Positions 6,726 through 9,265 of a stretch of DNA of 9,265 nucleotides are shown here, one piece after another. The translations under genes and the position numbers were made by a program. Below the pieces are notes generated by a model that had not been told where the DNA came from, did not search any database, and saw only the letters and a list, made by a program, of their open reading frames with translations. The stretch spans positions 1-9,265 of the forward strand of contig JAHHMJ010000549.1 in assembly GCA_018678395.1 (NCBI GenBank), written 5' to 3'. Positions within the stretch are counted from its first letter, which is position 1. The number at the start of each line of letters is the position of its first letter. Source of the DNA: Gemmatimonadota bacterium. Its GTDB lineage: Bacteria > Gemmatimonadota > Gemmatimonadetes > Longimicrobiales > Gaopeijiaceae.

Positions 6726-8514
6726 GATCACCTCCTCGGAGCGCCCGTGCTCCGGCCACCGAAGCCTCGAGGTCGAAGGCCGCGCGCCGGGTGCCCACGG
6801 CCGGCAGGCCGGCCTCGAGGACCTGCGAGAAGCTCTGGAGAGTGGTGAGGACGGGGTTTCCGGCCGTCTGGCCGAGACCGCAGCGGCTCGTCGTCTTGAG
6901 CGTCCGGGCGACCCGCAGGAGCCCGTCGAGATCTCCCTGGTCGGCCCGTCCCTCGCGGAACCGCTGCAGGTAGCGCTGAATCAGCTGCGTACCGACGCGG
7001 CAGGGCGTGCAGTACCCGCAGCTCTCTTCGGCGAAGAAGTCCGCGTAGCCCTCGAGGGCGACCAGGAGGTCACGATCGGGTCCGAAGACCACGATGGCGC
7101 CGCCCGTCGCCAGATCCTCGAAGGCGATGCGGCGCCCGAAGCCTTCGGGGTTCACCCAGGTCCCGCTCGGTCCTCCGACCAGCACCGCGCCGGCGCCCTC
7201 CCCACCGCTCATCTCCAGCACCGCTTCCAGGGTCGTGCCGAAGGGGACTTCGTAGATCCCGGGGCGTGTGCAATCCCCCGAAACGCTCAGCACCTTCGTC
7301 CCGGTGCTCTGCTGGAGTCCCAGCTCCGCGAACGTGGCCGCACCGTGCTCCAGGATCTTGGCGACACAGCAGAGGGTCTCGACATTGTTCACCGACGTCG
7401 GGAACCCGAGGTACCCCGACTCCGCCGGGAACGGCGGACGGTCGCGGGCGTCGCCCGGGCGCCCCTCGCAGGAGTTCAGGAGCGCCGTCTCCTCGCCGCA
7501 GAGGTAGCTGCCCGCACCCATCCGGATCTCGACGTCGAAGTCGAAGCCCCGCTTGCCGAGAATGTCTCGACCCAGGAGCCCGTCGGCCCTGCGCCGCTCC
7601 AGCACGTCTTCCAGATAGGGGCGCAGATAGGCGTACTCTCCGCGCAGATAGAACAGGCCCTCGCGCGCCCCGAGGGCATACCCGGCCACCGTCATGCCGG
7701 CGATCACCCGATCCGGAAGCTCGGTGAGGATCACCCGGTCCTTGAACGTCCCCGGCTCTCCCTCGTCGGCGTTGCAGACGATGAACTTCCGCGCGCCGCG
7801 CGCCACCCGCGTGAATTCCCACTTCATCCCCGTCGGGAAGCCCGCGCCCCCCCGTCCCCGCAGCCGGGCGGTCTTGATCGTGCGAATCACCTCGAAGGGC
7901 GTCATGGACAGCGCCTTCCGGATGGCCTCGCCGCGGTACTCGGGTCCGAAGATGAACGTGCCCGGCCGCTCGAGGTTGTTGCGAACCATGGACCGGACCA
8001 GGGGATGGCGGTTCTTGCCGTCGCCCATGCGGGTCACGAGTCGAGTGGGATCGGCGTGGACCCGCAGCGACGACACGATGTCGCGAGCCCGATCCGAGGA
8101 CAGGAACGGCACGGGGACGTCACCGATGAGCGCGGCGGGGGCCTGGTCCGAGAGCCCGATGCACGGTGTGGTCGTCAGGGTGATCGCCCCGTCGGGGGTC
8201 GTCTCCCCCACCGACACGCCCAGCGCCTCTTCGAATGCATCCCGCACCCGGTCGAACCCCTTCATGCGGTCGACCACGTCGTCGCACAGGCGAATCACGA
8301 TGGAGCCCTGCGGCTCCTCGGTCAGAAAGCTGTAGAACCCCACGAAGGCGCGGACCTCGGCGATCCGCATGTCGAGGCGCTCGGCGATCTGACGCTGCCG
8401 CTCGGGGCTGACGCAGCCCTCGGCGGCCTGAATGTCCCGCGCGATGTCCATCAGTGCCGGCGGCTCGCTTCCGTGCGTCGCTACGAGGCGGTCCACCTCG
8501 GTCGCGGCGGTCAT
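6718..8514 (-). CDS. hoxF: HoxF, NADH/FMN diaphorase subunit with degenerate NuoE domain
   Basis: HoxF exchanges electrons between NAD(H) and the iron-sulfur chain through FMN. The 598 residues comprise a NuoE-like thioredoxin-fold domain (about 1-150) and a NuoF-like domain (about 180-580). The latter has the Gly-rich nucleotide site RGRGGAGFPTG (219-229), CNADEGEPGTFKDR (247-260), the MGAGSYLCGEETAL segment (332-345), and [4Fe-4S] ligands Cys499, Cys502, Cys505 (SCGYCTPCR) and Cys545 (CGLG). In the NuoE-like part only Cys77 and Cys118 remain of the four [2Fe-2S] ligands; the partners are Asp82 and Ser122 (CIGLSDQ). R. eutropha HoxF, as I recall it, shows the same CIGLSDQ loss. The start at 8514 is chosen because its ATG overlaps the hypB stop (ATGA) with GGGAG 7 bases upstream; an in-frame ATG at 8574 would add 20 atypical residues inside hypB. 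No separate hoxE is seen. Confidence 0.96.
   Translation of the reverse strand: MTAATEVDRLVATHGSEPPALMDIARDIQAAEGCVSPERQRQIAERLDMRIAEVRAFVGFYSFLTEEPQGSIVIRLCDDVVDRMKGFDRVRDAFEEALGVSVGETTPDGAITLTTTPCIGLSDQAPAALIGDVPVPFLSSDRARDIVSSLRVHADPTRLVTRMGDGKNRHPLVRSMVRNNLERPGTFIFGPEYRGEAIRKALSMTPFEVIRTIKTARLRGRGGAGFPTGMKWEFTRVARGARKFIVCNADEGEPGTFKDRVILTELPDRVIAGMTVAGYALGAREGLFYLRGEYAYLRPYLEDVLERRRADGLLGRDILGKRGFDFDVEIRMGAGSYLCGEETALLNSCEGRPGDARDRPPFPAESGYLGFPTSVNNVETLCCVAKILEHGAATFAELGLQQSTGTKVLSVSGDCTRPGIYEVPFGTTLEAVLEMSGGEGAGAVLVGGPSGTWVNPEGFGRRIAFEDLATGGAIVVFGPDRDLLVALEGYADFFAEESCGYCTPCRVGTQLIQRYLQRFREGRADQGDLDGLLRVARTLKTTSRCGLGQTAGNPVLTTLQSFSQVLEAGLPAVGTRRAAFDLEASVAGARALRGGDHV
6731..6736 (-). promoter_or_regulatory. 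ribosome binding site deciding the hoxU start
   Basis: On the minus strand this reads AGGAGG, 5 bases before the ATG at 6725 and inside the final codons of hoxF. Because it abuts and partly overlaps the alternative GTG start at 6731, it argues for the ATG. Confidence 0.75.
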
Positions 8515-9188
8515 GGGCCTGCTCCCGCCGGGGGTGCGGCGAGGGTCGCGGATCGGGTCAACCATTCGATCCACGCTTCCATGCCCTCGCCGGTGAGCGC
8601 GGAGAGCTCCAGGACGGGGACGTCCTCGTCGAGATGCCGGACGTCTTCGAGGAAGCGCCCCCGGTCGAAGGGCACGTGGGGCGCGAGGTCGATCTTGTTG
8701 AGCAGGACCAGGTCGGCTGCCAGCACGATGTAGGGGTGCTTCGCCGGCTTGTCGTCGCCGTCGGTCATCGAGAAGAGCGCGACCCGCCTCTCCTGCCCCA
8801 GATCCCAGGACACGGGGCAGATCAGGTTGCCGACGTTCTCGATGAAGAGCAGATCGAGCGCCTCCAGTTCGAGCGCGTCGAGTCCGTGCCGGACCTGATG
8901 GGCCTCGAGGTGGCAGCCCCGACCCGTGTTGATCTGGGCGACGTGGGGCGTGAGGCGCGCCAGTCGCTCGGCATCGCGCGTGGTCGCGAGGTCGCCGGTG
9001 AGAATCCCCACCACCGCATCCTGACCGAGCTCAGCCACCGTGGCCTCCAGAAGCGTCGTCTTCCCACTTCCGGGACCGCCCATCAGGTTCACCGCCGCAA
9101 GGCCGTGATCTTCGAGGCGCGCGCGATTGGCCGCAGCGACCTCATCGTTCGCCCGCTGGACGTTCTCGATGACCTGAATCGTCTTCAT
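8511..9188 (-). CDS. hypB: HypB, nickel-insertion GTPase
   Basis: HypB is the SIMIBI-class GTPase that, with HypA, inserts nickel into the hydrogenase large subunit. The 225-residue protein has the P-loop GGPGSGKTT at 37-45, LTGDLATTRD (63-72), NKID at 164-167 and SALTGEG at 196-202. The G-domain metal site is present as Cys92-His93 (GRGCHLEAH) and Cys124 (VGNLICP). It lacks both the N-terminal CxxCGC high-affinity nickel motif and the His-rich stretch found in some HypB proteins, so it is a minimal form without nickel storage capacity. ATG at 9188 overlaps the hypA stop (ATGA); no good ribosome site is visible, so translation probably relies on coupling. The stop overlaps the hoxF start by 4 bases. 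Confidence 0.97.
   Translation of the reverse strand: MKTIQVIENVQRANDEVAAANRARLEDHGLAAVNLMGGPGSGKTTLLEATVAELGQDAVVGILTGDLATTRDAERLARLTPHVAQINTGRGCHLEAHQVRHGLDALELEALDLLFIENVGNLICPVSWDLGQERRVALFSMTDGDDKPAKHPYIVLAADLVLLNKIDLAPHVPFDRGRFLEDVRHLDEDVPVLELSALTGEGMEAWIEWLTRSATLAAPPAGAGP
8522..8526 (-). promoter_or_regulatory. ribosome binding site deciding the hoxF start
   Basis: GGGAG on the minus strand lies 7 bases before the ATG at 8514, within the last codons of hypB. Together with the ATGA stop/start overlap it supports the shorter hoxF start over the upstream ATG at 8574. Confidence 0.65.
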
Positions 9189-9265
9189 GAGGACTCGTGG
9201 GGTTCGAGTTCGCAGGTGAGGAGGGTCACTCCCACCCCGGCCAGCACCTCCGGCCGGGCCGACCC
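9185..9265 (-). CDS. hypA: HypA, nickel metallochaperone (C-terminal end only)
   Basis: Only the last 26 codons and the stop are in the window; the rest lies beyond the right edge. The visible end reads GSARPEVLAGVGVTLLTCEL then EPHESS. It matches the HypA C terminus, in which a CPxCGS zinc-site half is followed by a short strand pair ending in an LxxxExE-like pattern. The zinc-binding cysteines themselves would lie just outside the window; one Cys (in LTCEL) is visible. The TGA overlaps the hypB ATG by 4 bases (ATGA), the usual hypA-hypB coupling. Identity rests on this short fragment plus the adjacency to hypB, so it is likely but not proven. Confidence 0.7.
   Translation of the reverse strand, partial: GSARPEVLAGVGVTLLTCELEPHESS

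Noticed and set aside
6685..8733. A 682-codon open frame on the plus strand antisense to hoxF and neighbours
   Set aside because: It is composed of Arg/Pro/Gly/Ala-rich sequence without domain motifs and lies opposite well-identified hoxF. Long antisense frames are expected at this GC content.

Overview
This is a GC-rich window with two sets of genes pointing at each other. The sequence has no diagnostic taxonomic marker. High GC, tight TGA/ATGA gene overlaps, strong GGAGG ribosome sites and the gene content fit a soil or sediment bacterium, for example Gemmatimonadota, Acidobacteriota, Myxococcota or a proteobacterium, but I cannot choose among them. No RNA gene, insertion sequence, CRISPR array or convincing terminator is visible. 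The largest non-coding gap is 69 bases.

Right two thirds, minus strand, read from high to low coordinates: an apparently complete NAD-linked soluble [NiFe] hydrogenase operon (group 3d, Hox type). The order is hypA (only its last 26 codons are in the window), hypB, hoxF, hoxU, hoxY, hoxH, hoxW, then a receiver-only response regulator. Every junction is an overlap of 4 to 8 bases or a gap of 15 bases, so this is one polycistronic, translationally coupled unit whose promoter lies beyond the right edge. HoxY and HoxH form the H2-splitting module, and HoxF and HoxU form the NADH/FMN and iron-sulfur diaphorase module. HypA/HypB deliver nickel and HoxW trims the C terminus of HoxH. There is no separate hoxE. 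HoxF instead carries a degenerate NuoE-like N-terminal domain, as in the Ralstonia eutropha (Cupriavidus necator) soluble hydrogenase.

Left third, plus strand: the 3' part of an HPr-kinase-like P-loop protein, a short family 2 glycosyltransferase, and after 69 bases a membrane sensor histidine kinase. The kinase gene runs tail-to-tail into the response regulator that ends the hox operon, and the two coding regions overlap by 29 bases.

The most interesting reading is that the kinase and regulator are a partner pair tied to hydrogen metabolism. The kinase has six predicted membrane helices and, between helices 3 and 4, a GGVRSPF motif close to the GGxxNPF quinone-sensing heptad of RegB/PrrB redox kinases. 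The regulator has no output domain and its translation is coupled to hoxW. The HPr-kinase-like/glycosyltransferase pair appears unrelated to hydrogenase and may be the end of a peptide-tailoring (lasso-type RiPP) or cell-surface cluster lying to the left.
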